Shown here one piece after another: positions 35,527-44,811 of a stretch of DNA of 64,000 bases. The position numbers were made by a program, and so were the translations under genes. The notes below the pieces were generated by a model, which saw nothing but the letters and a program-made list of their open reading frames with translations, made no database searches and was not told where the DNA came from. The DNA is from Streptomyces sp. Y2F8-2. Lineage in GTDB: Bacteria > Actinomycetota > Actinomycetes > Streptomycetales > Streptomycetaceae. Numbering within the stretch: position 1 is the stretch's first letter; each line of letters begins with the position of its first letter. The DNA lies in assembly GCF_014905555.1 (NCBI RefSeq), contig NZ_BNGS01000002.1:930001-994000 (forward strand), in the 5' to 3' direction.

Positions 35527-37710
35527 TCAGTGCACGGTCGTCGCCGGGTGCTGGGCTCTGCTCACGTCGTACACCCCCGGCACGTTCCGCATCGCTCTCA
35601 TCAGGGACGGCAGATGGGAGGCGTCCGGGAGCTGGAGTGTGTACGTGTGGCGTACGCGCTGCTGGCTCGGGGGCTCGACCGTGGCCGAGACGATGGCGAC
35701 GCCTTCCAGGGCGATGGCCTCGGTGAGGTCCGCGAGCAGGTGCGGGCGGCCGAAGGACTCCGCGACGAGCGTGACCCGGCACTCGGTGGTGTCCCCCCAG
35801 CGCACCCCGACCTCCTCGCGCCCGGCGCTCTTCATGCGCTCCACTCCGGCGCACTCGACGCGGTGCACGGTCACCACGCCCCCGCGCACGGCGAAGCCGG
35901 TGACCTCGTCCGGCGGCACCGGCGTACAGCAGCCCGCGAGGCGCGCGGTAGCGCCGGGCAGGTCCACGACGGCGTTGGCGTCGCGCACGCCGGGCGTGTC
36001 CGTGGTGGGGCGCGCGGGCAGGGCCGGCGGGCGTGCGGCGGTCCCGAGGCCGGTGGCGTGCGCTCCGGCGACGTCCAGCGCGCCCCGGGCGCCCGGCGCC
36101 GACGCGCCACCGAAGGTCTCGGCGGACACCGGATGCGCCGCCAGCCATCGCTGGATCGCGATCCGCGCGGCCGGCGTGTGGGCGTGCTCCAGCCACTCCC
36201 GGGACGGCTCGGAGGCCGGGTCCTGGCCCATGAGGAGCTGCACGGTGTCGCCGTCCTTCAGGACCGTGCTCAGCGTCGCCAGCCGGCCGTTGACCCGGGC
36301 GCCGATACAGGCGTGCGCGTCCTCCCCGTACTGTGCGTACGCCGCGTCCACGCAACTGGCGCCCTCCGGAAGCCCCAGCGCGCCCCCGTCGGGGCGGAAC
36401 ACGGTGATCTCCCGGTCCTGGGCGAGGTCCTCGCGCAGCGACGACCAGAACGTGTCGGTGTCCGGCGCCGCCTGCTGCCACTGAAGCAGCCGGGAGAGCC
36501 AGCCGGGCCGGGTGGGGTCGGCGCGCTCGCCGTCGGCCGGATCGTCGGAGGCGGGGGCGTAGGGATTGCCGAGCGCGATCACTCCGGCCTCGGCGACCTT
36601 GTGCATCTGGTGGGTGCGGATGAGGACTTCGGCGACCTCGCCGTCCTCCCGCGTGACCGCGGTGTGCAGCGACTGGTACAGGTTGAACTTGGGGACGGCG
36701 ATGAAGTCCTTGAACTCCGAGACCACCGGAGTCATGCAGGTGTGCAGTTCACCGAGGACCGCGTAGCAGTCGGCGTCCTCGTTCACGAGCACCAGCAGGC
36801 GCCCGAAGTCCGCGCCGCGCAACCGGCCCCGCTTGCGGGAGACGCGGTGGACGGAGACGAAGTGCCGTGGCCGGATGAGGACTTCGGCCGGGATCCCGGC
36901 CTCGCGCAGCACCGTGCGCACCTGGTCGGCCGTCTCGGCGAGCGGATCGTCGCCGTGCGCCGCGTTCTCGGCGATGAGTTCCCTGGTGTGCTCGTACTCC
37001 TCCGGGTGCAGGACCGCGAAGACGAGGTCCTCGAGTTCGGTCTTGAGCGCCTGGACGCCGAGGCGCTCGGCGAGCGGGATGAGCACGTCCCGGGTGACCT
37101 TGGCGATGCGTTCCTGCTTCTCCCGGCGCATCACGCCGAGCGTGCGCATGTTGTGCAGCCGGTCGGCGAGTTTGATCGACATCACGCGGACGTCGTTGCC
37201 GGCCGCGACGAGCATCTTGCGGAAGGTCTCGGGCTCGGCGGCCGCTCCGTAGTCGACCTTCTCGAGTTTGGTGACACCGTCGACGAGGTAGCGCACCTCC
37301 TCGCCGAACTCCTCGCGCACCTGCTCGAGCGTCACATCGGTGTCCTCGACGGTGTCGTGGAGCAGGGAGGCGGTCAAGGTCGTCGTCTCGGCCCCGAGTT
37401 CGGCGAGGATCAAGGTCACGGCGAGGGGGTGTGTGATGTACGGCTCGCCGCTCTTGCGCATCTGTCCCCGGTGCGAGGACTCGGCCAACAGGTAGGCGCG
37501 GCGCAGTGGTTCGAGGTCGGCGTCGGGGTGGTGGGCGCGGTGGGCCTCGACGACGTGACCGATGGCGTCGGGCAACCGGTCGCGGGTGGCGGGGCCGAGC
37601 AGTGCGGCCCGGCCCAGCCGGCGCAGGTCGAGCCGGGCGCGGCTCTTCCTTCGGTGGGCCCCGGGCGTTGCAGGGGCGGGGTCGGCAGGGTTCGTGGCCT
37701 CCGCACTCAT
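35527..37710 (-). CDS. rshA: RelA/SpoT homologue (second Rsh protein)
   Basis: The protein has 727 residues. The HD hydrolase domain is intact: YITHPLAV, LLHDTVEDTD near 117 and KLADRLHNMRTL. The synthetase domain (about 240-400) keeps FKDFIAVPKFNLYQSLHTAV and DCYAVLGELH but shows changes at usually conserved positions (RPRHFVSVHRV for RPKHxYSIxxK, GRLLVLV where an Arg is expected, EVLIRT for EVQIRT). A TGS domain (near 440) and a C-terminal ACT domain (near 650-727) follow. It controls (p)ppGpp level, perhaps mostly as a hydrolase. The start has GGAGGTG upstream. The symbol follows the S. coelicolor gene recalled between hflX and dapF. Confidence 0.85.
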   Translation of the reverse strand: MSAEATNPADPAPATPGAHRRKSRARLDLRRLGRAALLGPATRDRLPDAIGHVVEAHRAHHPDADLEPLRRAYLLAESSHRGQMRKSGEPYITHPLAVTLILAELGAETTTLTASLLHDTVEDTDVTLEQVREEFGEEVRYLVDGVTKLEKVDYGAAAEPETFRKMLVAAGNDVRVMSIKLADRLHNMRTLGVMRREKQERIAKVTRDVLIPLAERLGVQALKTELEDLVFAVLHPEEYEHTRELIAENAAHGDDPLAETADQVRTVLREAGIPAEVLIRPRHFVSVHRVSRKRGRLRGADFGRLLVLVNEDADCYAVLGELHTCMTPVVSEFKDFIAVPKFNLYQSLHTAVTREDGEVAEVLIRTHQMHKVAEAGVIALGNPYAPASDDPADGERADPTRPGWLSRLLQWQQAAPDTDTFWSSLREDLAQDREITVFRPDGGALGLPEGASCVDAAYAQYGEDAHACIGARVNGRLATLSTVLKDGDTVQLLMGQDPASEPSREWLEHAHTPAARIAIQRWLAAHPVSAETFGGASAPGARGALDVAGAHATGLGTAARPPALPARPTTDTPGVRDANAVVDLPGATARLAGCCTPVPPDEVTGFAVRGGVVTVHRVECAGVERMKSAGREEVGVRWGDTTECRVTLVAESFGRPHLLADLTEAIALEGVAIVSATVEPPSQQRVRHTYTLQLPDASHLPSLMRAMRNVPGVYDVSRAQHPATTVH

Positions 37711-38212
37711 TGGGCACCTCCGGCTGCGTCGACCGGCGGACGGAGTGCCTGCTGGCGTTCGCGGCGCAGGGGCTCGCGACGGTCCCCCGTCCCGGCCGGT
37801 GCTTGATGCTATCGAGCCCACCACGCCTGCCCGACCGGCTCTCGCCGAGCGTGAAGCGGATCACCCATTCGAGCGATGCCCTGAAGGTTTACGCGTTTCC
37901 GCCAGGGGAATCTGCTCCGGCCGTCGATTCCGGCGTTTCCACCGGCCCGAAGCTGGGGATCGGAGCGCCGGAAGCGGCTGGGGCTGTGATCCGGAGCCGT
38001 ACGGCGGCAAGGGTGAGCGCCTTCTTTCGGCCACCGCGCGGTGCGCAATGTCACCGCCCGCGTGCCACGCCGTGCTTCGGCGCGCCGTCCGTTCGCCCCT
38101 CAAAGGGCAGAGTGGAGGCGCGAGTTCGGAAAGCCGCAGGAGCGGCAGGAGACTCCCCGGCCCGTTCGCCCGGGGACTTCCGGTCCGCGCGACGGCGTCG
38201 TCGAGGTGCGCG
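37711..38212. other. Noncoding region upstream of rshA
   Basis: These 502 bp should carry the rshA promoter. The only frames are short, Arg-rich and without ribosome binding sites, and no clear hairpin, RNA or operator was recognised. Confidence 0.45.
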
Positions 38213-39082
38213 TCAGCGGGCCGCGGTCCGGAGCCACTCGGCGTCGATCTCGCCCTCGGCGACGATCACCGCCGGGCCGGTCATCTCGATCTCGCCGTCC
38301 GGGCGCTCGGTGATCACCAGGGTGCCGCCCGGGACGTCCACGGTGTACGTCACGGGGTTGCCCGTCACGGCCGGGTCGGCGCCGTCGCGGCGGGCCGTGG
38401 CGACGGCCACCGCGCACGCGCCCGTGCCGCACGAGCGGGTCTCCCCGGAGCCGCGCTCGTGGACGCGCATCGCGACGTGGCGAGGAGCGCGGTCGACCAC
38501 GAACTCGACGTTCACCCCGTCCGGGTAGGCGGAGGCCGGGCTGAAAGGGGGCGGGGTGAACAGGTTCCCCGCGTGCGCGAGGTCGTCGACGAACGCGACC
38601 GCGTGCGGGTTGCCCATGTTCACGTTGCGCGCGGGCCAGCTGCGCTCGCCGACGCTGACCGTGACGTCCCCCGCGGGCAGGACGGCCCGGCCCATCCCGA
38701 CGGTGACATCGCCGTCCTTCGCGACGTGGACGGTCTTGACACCCCCGCGCGTGGCGATCGCGAGATCGCCCTCGGTCACGTGACCGGCGTGCTGGAGGTA
38801 GCGCGCGAACACCCGTACGCCGTTGCCGCACATCTCCGCGACCGAGCCGTCGCTGTTGCGGTAATCCATGAACCACTCCGCCTCACCGGCCATCTTCTCG
38901 GCCTCGGGGTGCGCGGCGGAGCGCACGACGTGCAGCAGACCGTCGCCGCCGATGCCCGCGCGGCGGTCGCACAGGGCGGCGACGGCGGCCGGGGGCAGGT
39001 CGATGACGTTCTCGGGGTCCGGGATGATCACGAAGTCGTTCTCCGTGCCGTGGCCCTTGAGGAAGGCGATCCGCGTGCTCAT
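38213..39082 (-). CDS. dapF: Diaminopimelate epimerase
   Basis: The protein has 289 residues. Both catalytic cysteines are present in their motifs: AEMCGNGVRVFARY near 84 and RSCGTGACAVAVA near 219. GTENDFVII near the start and NVNMGNPHAV are also typical. It converts LL- to meso-diaminopimelate for lysine and peptidoglycan; Streptomyces walls use the LL form, so this serves mainly lysine synthesis. It lies downstream of miaA and a small membrane protein on the same strand. The start at 39082 (MSTRIAFLKGHG) fits the family length. Confidence 0.95.
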   Translation of the reverse strand: MSTRIAFLKGHGTENDFVIIPDPENVIDLPPAAVAALCDRRAGIGGDGLLHVVRSAAHPEAEKMAGEAEWFMDYRNSDGSVAEMCGNGVRVFARYLQHAGHVTEGDLAIATRGGVKTVHVAKDGDVTVGMGRAVLPAGDVTVSVGERSWPARNVNMGNPHAVAFVDDLAHAGNLFTPPPFSPASAYPDGVNVEFVVDRAPRHVAMRVHERGSGETRSCGTGACAVAVATARRDGADPAVTGNPVTYTVDVPGGTLVITERPDGEIEMTGPAVIVAEGEIDAEWLRTAAR

Positions 39083-39192
39083 CCCTCGATCGTACGGGGT
39101 CGGTACGACAGCGGCGTACGGCGAGGCCATGGGGCAGCGGCGTACGGCGAGGTCGGTACGGCAGCGGGGTCAGCCGCGTCCGGCGAGGGTGC

Positions 39193-39681
39193 TCAGCGCA
39201 GCCGGGCCACGCGCCACACGGCCAGCGCGACGACCGCGACGACCACCACGACGTACCCGAGGACGACACGCCAGTCCGGGCGCCGTCCGGAGCCGCGCTG
39301 CGGCAGGCCGGGCCACGTGTAACCGACGCGCCGCGCGGCCATCATGCCCCAGCCGGCCGCGCACGAGCAGATCAGCAGGCCGAGCATGGCGACCACGGCG
39401 CCGCCGTCACCGAACTCGAACGCCAGCGGGAAGGCGAACATCAGGGAGCCGACCGCGGCCAGCCCCACGATCGGGGCGAGCTGCCAGATCCGCAGCCGAC
39501 GCTGCGGGCGCAGCTCGACCTCGACCTCGAGCCCGGTGGACAGCTCGTCCACGTCCGGCCCGTCGGCGGTCACACCGCCCGGCAGCTGCTCGTCGGGACC
39601 GTCGGAACTGAGCCTTGGGTCCTCGTCCTGCGCGGCCCCGTGCTGCGCGCCTTGTGCGGTGTCGCGAGGGCCGGCCTCCAT
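39193..39681 (-). CDS. Small integral membrane protein, unknown function
   Basis: The protein has 162 residues. An acidic N-terminal half (about 65 residues) is followed by three membrane segments (APIVGLAAVGSLMFAFPLAF, AVVAMLGLLICSCAAGWGMM, VVLGYVVVVVAVVALAVW). No family is recognised beyond conservation next to miaA-dapF in Streptomyces. The ATG at 39681 was chosen because GGGAGGG lies 8 bp upstream; an in-frame ATG at 39738 has no such signal. Confidence 0.7.
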   Translation of the reverse strand: MEAGPRDTAQGAQHGAAQDEDPRLSSDGPDEQLPGGVTADGPDVDELSTGLEVEVELRPQRRLRIWQLAPIVGLAAVGSLMFAFPLAFEFGDGGAVVAMLGLLICSCAAGWGMMAARRVGYTWPGLPQRGSGRRPDWRVVLGYVVVVVAVVALAVWRVARLR

Positions 39682-39788
39682 CGCCACGCGCCCTCCCAAC
39701 TCGGACTCACTTGGTCGATCGAAGCTCGATGATGGCATGCCGGATGAGGCCCGGATGACGGCCGGAGCGTCCCGATGCCATCACGTGA

Positions 39789-40727
39789 TCAGGCTGTAAC
39801 CGGTCGTTCGATCAACGCCAGCGCGAGATGCGGAAGTTCCCCGAGGTCGTCCGCGGCGCCGCTGAGCCAGTGCACGCGCGGGTCACGGCGGAACCAGGAG
39901 TCCTGACGGCGCGCGAAGCGCTTGGTTGCGCGTACGGTCTCCGCGCGCGCCTCTTCCAGCGTGCACTCCCCCGCGAGCGCCATGAGCACCTGCTGGTATC
40001 CGAGCGCGCGTGACGCCGTACGCCCCGCGCGCAGGCCCTGCGCCTCCAGCGCCCGCACCTCGTCCACGAGCCCCGCCTCCCACATCCGGTCGACCCGGCG
40101 TGCGATCCGTTCGTCCAGCTCGGGCCTGCTGACGTCGACGCCGATCTGGACGGTGTCGTAGACCGAGTCGTGACCCGGGAGGTTGGCGGTGAAGGGCCGG
40201 CCGGTGATCTCGATGACCTCCAGGGCCCGGACGATCCGTCGGCCGTTGCCGGGCAGGATGGCCCGGGCGGCCTCCGGGTCGGCGGCGGCCAGGCGCGCGT
40301 GGAGCGCTCCGGAGCCGCGCAGGGCGAGCTCCTCCTCGAGCCGGGCGCGCACCTCGGGGTCGGTCCCGGGGAACTCCAGGTTGTCGACCGCGCCGCGCAC
40401 GTACAGCCCCGAGCCGCCCACCAGGACCGGCCAGCGGCCCTCGGCGAGCAGCGCGTCGATACGGGCGCGGGCGAGGCGCTGGTACTCGGCGACGGACGCC
40501 GTCACCGTCACGTCCCAGATGTCCAGCAGGTGGTGCGGAACGCCGCCGCGCTCCTCGGGCGTCAGCTTGGCGGTGCCGATGTCCATCCCCCGGTAGAGCT
40601 GCATGGAGTCGGCGTTGACGACCTCCCCACCGAGCTGTTGGGCCAGGAATACTCCCAGATCGGACTTTCCGGCCGCGGTCGGTCCGACGACGGCGATGAC
40701 CCGCGGCGCGGGGGCTGCACTACTCAC
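39789..40727 (-). CDS. miaA: tRNA dimethylallyltransferase
   Basis: The protein has 312 residues. VIAVVGPTAAGKSDLG (P-loop) is at the start, then EVVNADSMQLYRGMDIGTAK, LVGGSGLYVRG, RRIVRALEVIEITG and ATKRFARRQDSWFRRD, all MiaA hallmarks. It prenylates A37 of tRNAs that read UNN codons, supplying the substrate for MiaB, encoded about 1.6 kb upstream on the same strand. In Streptomyces this modification aids reading of rare leucine TTA codons. The start is GTG at 40727 with GGAGG somewhat far upstream. Confidence 0.95.
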   Translation of the reverse strand: MSSAAPAPRVIAVVGPTAAGKSDLGVFLAQQLGGEVVNADSMQLYRGMDIGTAKLTPEERGGVPHHLLDIWDVTVTASVAEYQRLARARIDALLAEGRWPVLVGGSGLYVRGAVDNLEFPGTDPEVRARLEEELALRGSGALHARLAAADPEAARAILPGNGRRIVRALEVIEITGRPFTANLPGHDSVYDTVQIGVDVSRPELDERIARRVDRMWEAGLVDEVRALEAQGLRAGRTASRALGYQQVLMALAGECTLEEARAETVRATKRFARRQDSWFRRDPRVHWLSGAADDLGELPHLALALIERPVTA

Positions 40728-40909
40728 CGCAACAGTCTCGCAAACCTCCGGACCCCGCCTCGAACGAGTTACGTGACGCCCCGAGTGGGGGGTCGTTGCC
40801 TGTTGCGTGGTTCCGGTCACCGGTTCGAGAACGGGTGACCCGGGGCGACGCAATGGGACGCACCGGGCTACGCGGTATTTCGCCCGCACGAGTAACGTAT
40901 GGAGTGGAT

Positions 40910-41188
40910 ATGGGCGTTTTTGCACGGCTTCTCCGGAGGTCGAGGACGACTGAGGAGGACCGGTCGGCCGCGGCGGAGGCCCCACAGGCGGTGGAGGGTG
41001 CCGAGATGGGGGCGCCGGACGAGGCGAAGGAAGCGGACGCGGGCGCGGCCGAGCCCGACGGGAAGGCGGAGGGCGCGTCGCCGCACAAGAGCGCCGATGC
41101 CGCCGCCGACGACGGGGTCGGGATCCCGAAGCAGCAGTCCGCCGAGGAGGTCGCCGACAGCGAGGCCGACGAGGGCGCCCGTACGTAA
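40910..41188 (+). CDS. Small acidic hypothetical protein
   Basis: The protein has 92 residues, starting MGVFARLLRRSRTTEE after GGAGTGGAT. A short basic N-terminus is followed by a very acidic Ala/Glu/Asp-rich tail, probably disordered. No family is recognised. It precedes the antitoxin-like gene by 25 bp on the same strand, so the two probably share a transcript, embedded against the direction of the mia genes. Confidence 0.65.
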   Translation: MGVFARLLRRSRTTEEDRSAAAEAPQAVEGAEMGAPDEAKEADAGAAEPDGKAEGASPHKSADAAADDGVGIPKQQSAEEVADSEADEGART

Positions 41189-41213
41189 CCGCTTGAGCCA
41201 GGGAAGGTGGACC

Positions 41214-41465
41214 ATGGGCCTCGTGGACAACCTGAAAGCCAGGGTCTCGGGCCTCGCGCAGCAGCACGAGGACAAGGTCGACCGCGGCCTCGACAAGGCC
41301 GCGAAGATGATCGACGAACGGACCAAGGGCAAGTACAGCGACAAGATCCACACGGGCACGGACAAGGCGAAGAACGCGGTGGAGCGCCTCGCCCACCGGG
41401 ACACCGGCCCGTCGACCGGCGAAGCGGCGCCCCCGGAGACACCACAGCCGCCTTCGGCCTCCTGA
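41214..41465 (+). CDS. MT0933-like antitoxin family protein
   Basis: The protein has 83 residues. MGLVDNLKARVSGLAQQHEDKVDRGLDKAAKMIDERTKGKY resembles the short helical proteins classed as MT0933-like antitoxins in mycobacteria and Streptomyces. GGGAAGG precedes the ATG. No toxin gene is visible next to it, so an antitoxin role is doubtful; many members are solitary. Confidence 0.7.
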   Translation: MGLVDNLKARVSGLAQQHEDKVDRGLDKAAKMIDERTKGKYSDKIHTGTDKAKNAVERLAHRDTGPSTGEAAPPETPQPPSAS

Positions 41466-41492
41466 TCACGCTCCGGACAGCGCGTCACCCAT

Positions 41493-41534
41493 CGGCGGAC
41501 GGCCGCGGGGCCACGGCCTCCCGGCCGTCCGCCG
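41493..41534. terminator. Terminator after the antitoxin-like gene
   Basis: CGGCGGACGGCCG (41493-41505) pairs perfectly with CGGCCGTCCGCCG (41522-41534). It lies between two convergent genes. Confidence 0.7.
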
Positions 41535-41587
41535 TGTCGCGGTACCCGGCAGGAGCTTCCCGAGCTCGGGTCACCCTCACAGGACCG

Positions 41588-42298
41588 CTACGACCAGGCG
41601 GCCACCATGTACCCCACGCCGTACGGCGCCTCGTCGTACAGCAGGTTGCCGGCCAGGCGTACGCCTTCCGCCGCGCCCGCGAGGATCTGCCAGGGGGCCC
41701 GGCCGCGGGCCTGCAATGCGTGGGCCAGGGCCGGGTCAAGGGATCTCAGGGCCGTCACGTCCGCCGCACCCAGCGCCCGCGCGACCTCCGCGTCGAAGCC
41801 GGCCGCGCGCTCGTCCAGGTAGCCCGGCGCCCTCACCGAGCGGCACGCGCTGCCGTCGCCCATGATCAGCAGGGCCGTCCGCCCGGCCTGTGCGGCCAGC
41901 CCGGATCCGACCTCGGCGCACCGCTCGGGAGCCAGGAGTTCCGGTACTCCCAGGCCGTCCACGGGCGCGCCGGCCCAGCGCGTGCGCTCCAACAGCCACG
42001 CGGCGACCGCGAGCGACGGCGGAAGCTCTCGCTCCTGAGCCGTGCCGCCCGCACCCAGGCGTACGTCGACGTCCACACCGAAGCCCCGGAACGACCCCCG
42101 CGCGCCCTCCGCGTAGGCGCCCTCCCCGCCCTCCCCGGCAGGCCCGACGACCACCAGCCGGTCGGGGCGGGCGGCGGCGAGCACGCCCAGCGCGTCCTTG
42201 CAGGCGGCACGGGCGCCGTCCAGTTCGGGCGCCGCACCCGCGGCGACCTCGGGCACGAGCAGGGGCGGACAGGGACAGACGGCGGCGGCGACAAGCAT
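41588..42298 (-). CDS. Class III extradiol dioxygenase subunit B-like protein
   Basis: The protein has 236 residues and starts MLVAAAVCPCPPLLVPEV. The pattern resembles the LigB-like class III extradiol dioxygenase/MEMO fold found next to miaB in actinobacteria. The histidines expected as iron ligands are not obvious (few His in the chain), so catalysis is doubtful. It lies 50 bp downstream of miaB and is probably cotranscribed. The function is unknown. Confidence 0.65.
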   Translation of the reverse strand: MLVAAAVCPCPPLLVPEVAAGAAPELDGARAACKDALGVLAAARPDRLVVVGPAGEGGEGAYAEGARGSFRGFGVDVDVRLGAGGTAQERELPPSLAVAAWLLERTRWAGAPVDGLGVPELLAPERCAEVGSGLAAQAGRTALLIMGDGSACRSVRAPGYLDERAAGFDAEVARALGAADVTALRSLDPALAHALQARGRAPWQILAGAAEGVRLAGNLLYDEAPYGVGYMVAAWS

Positions 42299-42348
42299 GA
42301 TCCGCAGCCTAACCGGGCCGGACGCCGCGTACGGCGGTGACGGTGGCG

Positions 42349-43878
42349 TCAGTCGCAGCCGCAGGCGCCGGCGGTGGCCACGGGCAGCGGCGCCGGCACT
42401 CCGACCTTCGGCAGACCCAGCATCACACCGGCCGGCTCGGCGGCCTCCGCCGCGTTCCGCTTCGCCCACGCGTCGCCCGCGCGCGTGCGGCGCACGTCGA
42501 GGACGGGCCCCTCGGCGAGGAGGTGGTGCGGGGCGGCGTACGTCACCTCGACGGTCACCACGTCACCGGGGCGCACCTCCTGGTCCGGCTTGGTGAAGTG
42601 GACCAGGCGGTTGTCGGGGGCGCGGCCGGACAGCCGGTGGGTGGCCCCGTCCTTGCGCCCCTCGCCCTCGGCGACCATCAGCTCCAGGGTGCGGCCGACC
42701 TGCTTCTTGTTCTCCTCCCAGGAGATCTCCTCCTGGAGGGCGACGAGCCGCTCGTAGCGCGCCTGGACGACGTCCTTGGGGATCTGGTTCTCCATCTCGG
42801 CGGCCGGGGTGCCGGGCCGCTTGGAGTACTGGAAGGTGAAGGCCTGCGCGAACCGCGCCTCGCGCACCACGTGAAGCGTCTGCTCGAAGTCCTCCTCGGT
42901 CTCCCCGGGGAAGCCGACGATGATGTCGGTGGTGATCGCGGCGTGCGGGATGGCGGCGCGCACCTTGTCGATGATCCCCAGGTAGCGCTCCTGCCGGTAG
43001 GACCGGCGCATCGCCTTGAGCACGGCGTCCGAGCCCGACTGCAACGGCATGTGCAGCTGCGGCATCACGTTCGGCGTCTCGGCCATGGCCGCGATGACGT
43101 CGTCGGTGAAGTCGCGCGGGTGCGGGGAGGTGAAGCGGACGCGCTCCAGGCCCTCGATGTTCCCGCAGGCACGCAGCAGCTTGCTGAAGGCCTCGCGGTC
43201 GCCGATGTCGGAGCCGTAGGCGTTCACGTTCTGCCCGAGCAGCGTGATCTCGGAGACGCCTTCGGCGACCAGGGCCTCCACCTCGGCGAGGATGTCGCCG
43301 GGGCGGCGGTCCTTCTCCTTGCCGCGCAGCGCCGGGACGATGCAGAAGGTGCAGGTGTTGTTGCAGCCCACGGAGATCGACACCCAGGCCGCGTACGCGC
43401 TCTCGCGCCGCGTCGGCAGGGTCGACGGGAACGCCTCCAGCGACTCGGCGATCTCGACCTGCACCTCCTGCTGCACGCGGGCGCGCTCCAGCAGAACGGG
43501 CAGCTTGCCGATGTTGTGCGTACCGAAGACGACGTCCACCCAGGGCGCCTTCTTCACGATGGTGTCGCGGTCCTTCTGCGCCAGGCAGCCGCCGACGGCG
43601 ATCTGCATGCCGGGCCGGACTGCCTTCTTCGGCGCGAGGCGGCCGAGGTTGCCGTAGAGCCGGTTGTCGGCGTTCTCCCGCACGGCGCAGGTGTTGAAGA
43701 CGACCACGTCCGCGTCGCCGTCCGCCCCCTCGGGCGCCCGCACGTACCCGGCCTCTTCGAGCAGCCCGGCCAATCGCTCGGAATCGTGGACGTTCATCTG
43801 GCACCCGTAGGTGCGGATCTCATAGCTCTTGGGTGCGTGAACGTCCACTGCGGGGCTCCGGTCGCTGCTGCTGGTCAT
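42349..43878 (-). CDS. miaB: tRNA-2-methylthio-N6-dimethylallyladenosine synthase
   Basis: The protein has 509 residues. The N-terminal UPF0004 domain has three cysteines ([29 protein letters not shown]), the radical SAM domain has [12 protein letters not shown] near 170, and a TRAM domain lies near 385-455. It inserts sulfur and a methyl group at C2 of the MiaA-modified A37. The tail (GACGCD) extends slightly beyond the usual length. The start at 43878 ([11 protein letters not shown]) was preferred over an earlier ATG that would place a 15-bp tandem repeat in the coding sequence. Confidence 0.95.
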   Translation of the reverse strand: MTSSSDRSPAVDVHAPKSYEIRTYGCQMNVHDSERLAGLLEEAGYVRAPEGADGDADVVVFNTCAVRENADNRLYGNLGRLAPKKAVRPGMQIAVGGCLAQKDRDTIVKKAPWVDVVFGTHNIGKLPVLLERARVQQEVQVEIAESLEAFPSTLPTRRESAYAAWVSISVGCNNTCTFCIVPALRGKEKDRRPGDILAEVEALVAEGVSEITLLGQNVNAYGSDIGDREAFSKLLRACGNIEGLERVRFTSPHPRDFTDDVIAAMAETPNVMPQLHMPLQSGSDAVLKAMRRSYRQERYLGIIDKVRAAIPHAAITTDIIVGFPGETEEDFEQTLHVVREARFAQAFTFQYSKRPGTPAAEMENQIPKDVVQARYERLVALQEEISWEENKKQVGRTLELMVAEGEGRKDGATHRLSGRAPDNRLVHFTKPDQEVRPGDVVTVEVTYAAPHHLLAEGPVLDVRRTRAGDAWAKRNAAEAAEPAGVMLGLPKVGVPAPLPVATAGACGCD

Positions 43879-43899
43879 GGAACAAGGGTAGGCGGTACT

Positions 43900-43929
43900 C
43901 GAAGAGCCCTGTCCCGAAGAGCCCTGTCC
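43900..43929. repeat. Two tandem copies of a 15-bp repeat
   Basis: CGAAGAGCCCTGTCC occurs twice in exact tandem, between the miaB start and the sugar permease stop. No function is evident. Confidence 0.7.
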
Positions 43930-43984
43930 GGCCATGGGCCGGAGCGCACTGCTTGGACGGACCGGACGGGGACGGGACCGTCCC

Positions 43985-44800
43985 TCACTTGACGGCCCCG
44001 CTCGTGGCGCCGGCGGCGACGTGGCGCTGGGCGATGACGAGCAGCACGGTCGCCGGGGCGGATGCCAGGACCGCGGTGGCCATGATCGCGTTCCACTGGT
44101 TCGTGTGCGCGCCGATGTACTCGTAGATGCCGAGGGTGATCGGCCGCACGGTGTCCGTGGTGGTCAGCGTGAGGGCGAAGAGGAAGTCGCTCCAGGCGAA
44201 GAGGAAGGTGAAGAGCGCCGCCGTGATCAGCGCGTTGGTGCTCAGCGGGAGTATCACGGAGCGGAAGGTGCGCAGCCTCCCGGCCCCGTCCACGCGCGCG
44301 GCCTCGATGATCTCCCTGGGAATGCCCTGCATGAACGAACGCAGAATGATGATCGCGAAGGGGACCCCGGCGGTGGAGTCGGCGAGGATCAGTCCGAGGG
44401 AGGAGTTGAGGAGCCCCAGGTCGTTGTAGGCGTTGTAGAGCGCGTTGGCCACGGCGATGCCCGGCACCATCTGTGTGATCAGGACGCCGAAGAGCACGAG
44501 GTTGATGCCCCGGAGGGGGAGGTGGGCCAGCGCGTAGGCCGCCGGCGCGGCGAGCGTGAGGCTGAACGCCACGCTGCCGAGGGCCACGACGAGACTGGTG
44601 ACGAGGTTGCGTCCCTGATCGCGCAGTGCCGTGGCGTACCCGCCGAGGTCCGGGTGGAGCGGGAACCAGCCTCCCCGTAGTGGGTTGCCTGCCGGCTGCA
44701 GGGAGGCGTTCACCATCCAGTAGACGGGAAACAGCATCACCGCGAGCAGGACGATCCCGACGAACGTGGACACCAGGCCACGACTCGGTGCGCGCTTCAC
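43985..44800 (-). CDS. Sugar ABC transporter permease (MalG-like)
   Basis: The protein has 271 residues and six membrane segments. The EAA loop ([27 protein letters not shown]) marks it as a CUT1 carbohydrate importer subunit of the second permease type. The GTG start follows GAGAGGGG, 12 bp after the end of the first permease gene. It is the last gene of the importer operon, which lacks an ATPase. Confidence 0.88.
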   Translation of the reverse strand: MKRAPSRGLVSTFVGIVLLAVMLFPVYWMVNASLQPAGNPLRGGWFPLHPDLGGYATALRDQGRNLVTSLVVALGSVAFSLTLAAPAAYALAHLPLRGINLVLFGVLITQMVPGIAVANALYNAYNDLGLLNSSLGLILADSTAGVPFAIIILRSFMQGIPREIIEAARVDGAGRLRTFRSVILPLSTNALITAALFTFLFAWSDFLFALTLTTTDTVRPITLGIYEYIGAHTNQWNAIMATAVLASAPATVLLVIAQRHVAAGATSGAVK

Positions 44801-44811
44801 GGGATCCCCTC

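Noticed and set aside
37809..38054. 81-residue minus-strand frame upstream of rshA
   Set aside because: Arg/Pro-rich, no ribosome binding site and no recognisable pattern.
40800..40850. Possible tRNA T-loop (GGTTCGAGAAC)
   Set aside because: No acceptor stem or anticodon arm around it; it lies in the miaA upstream region.
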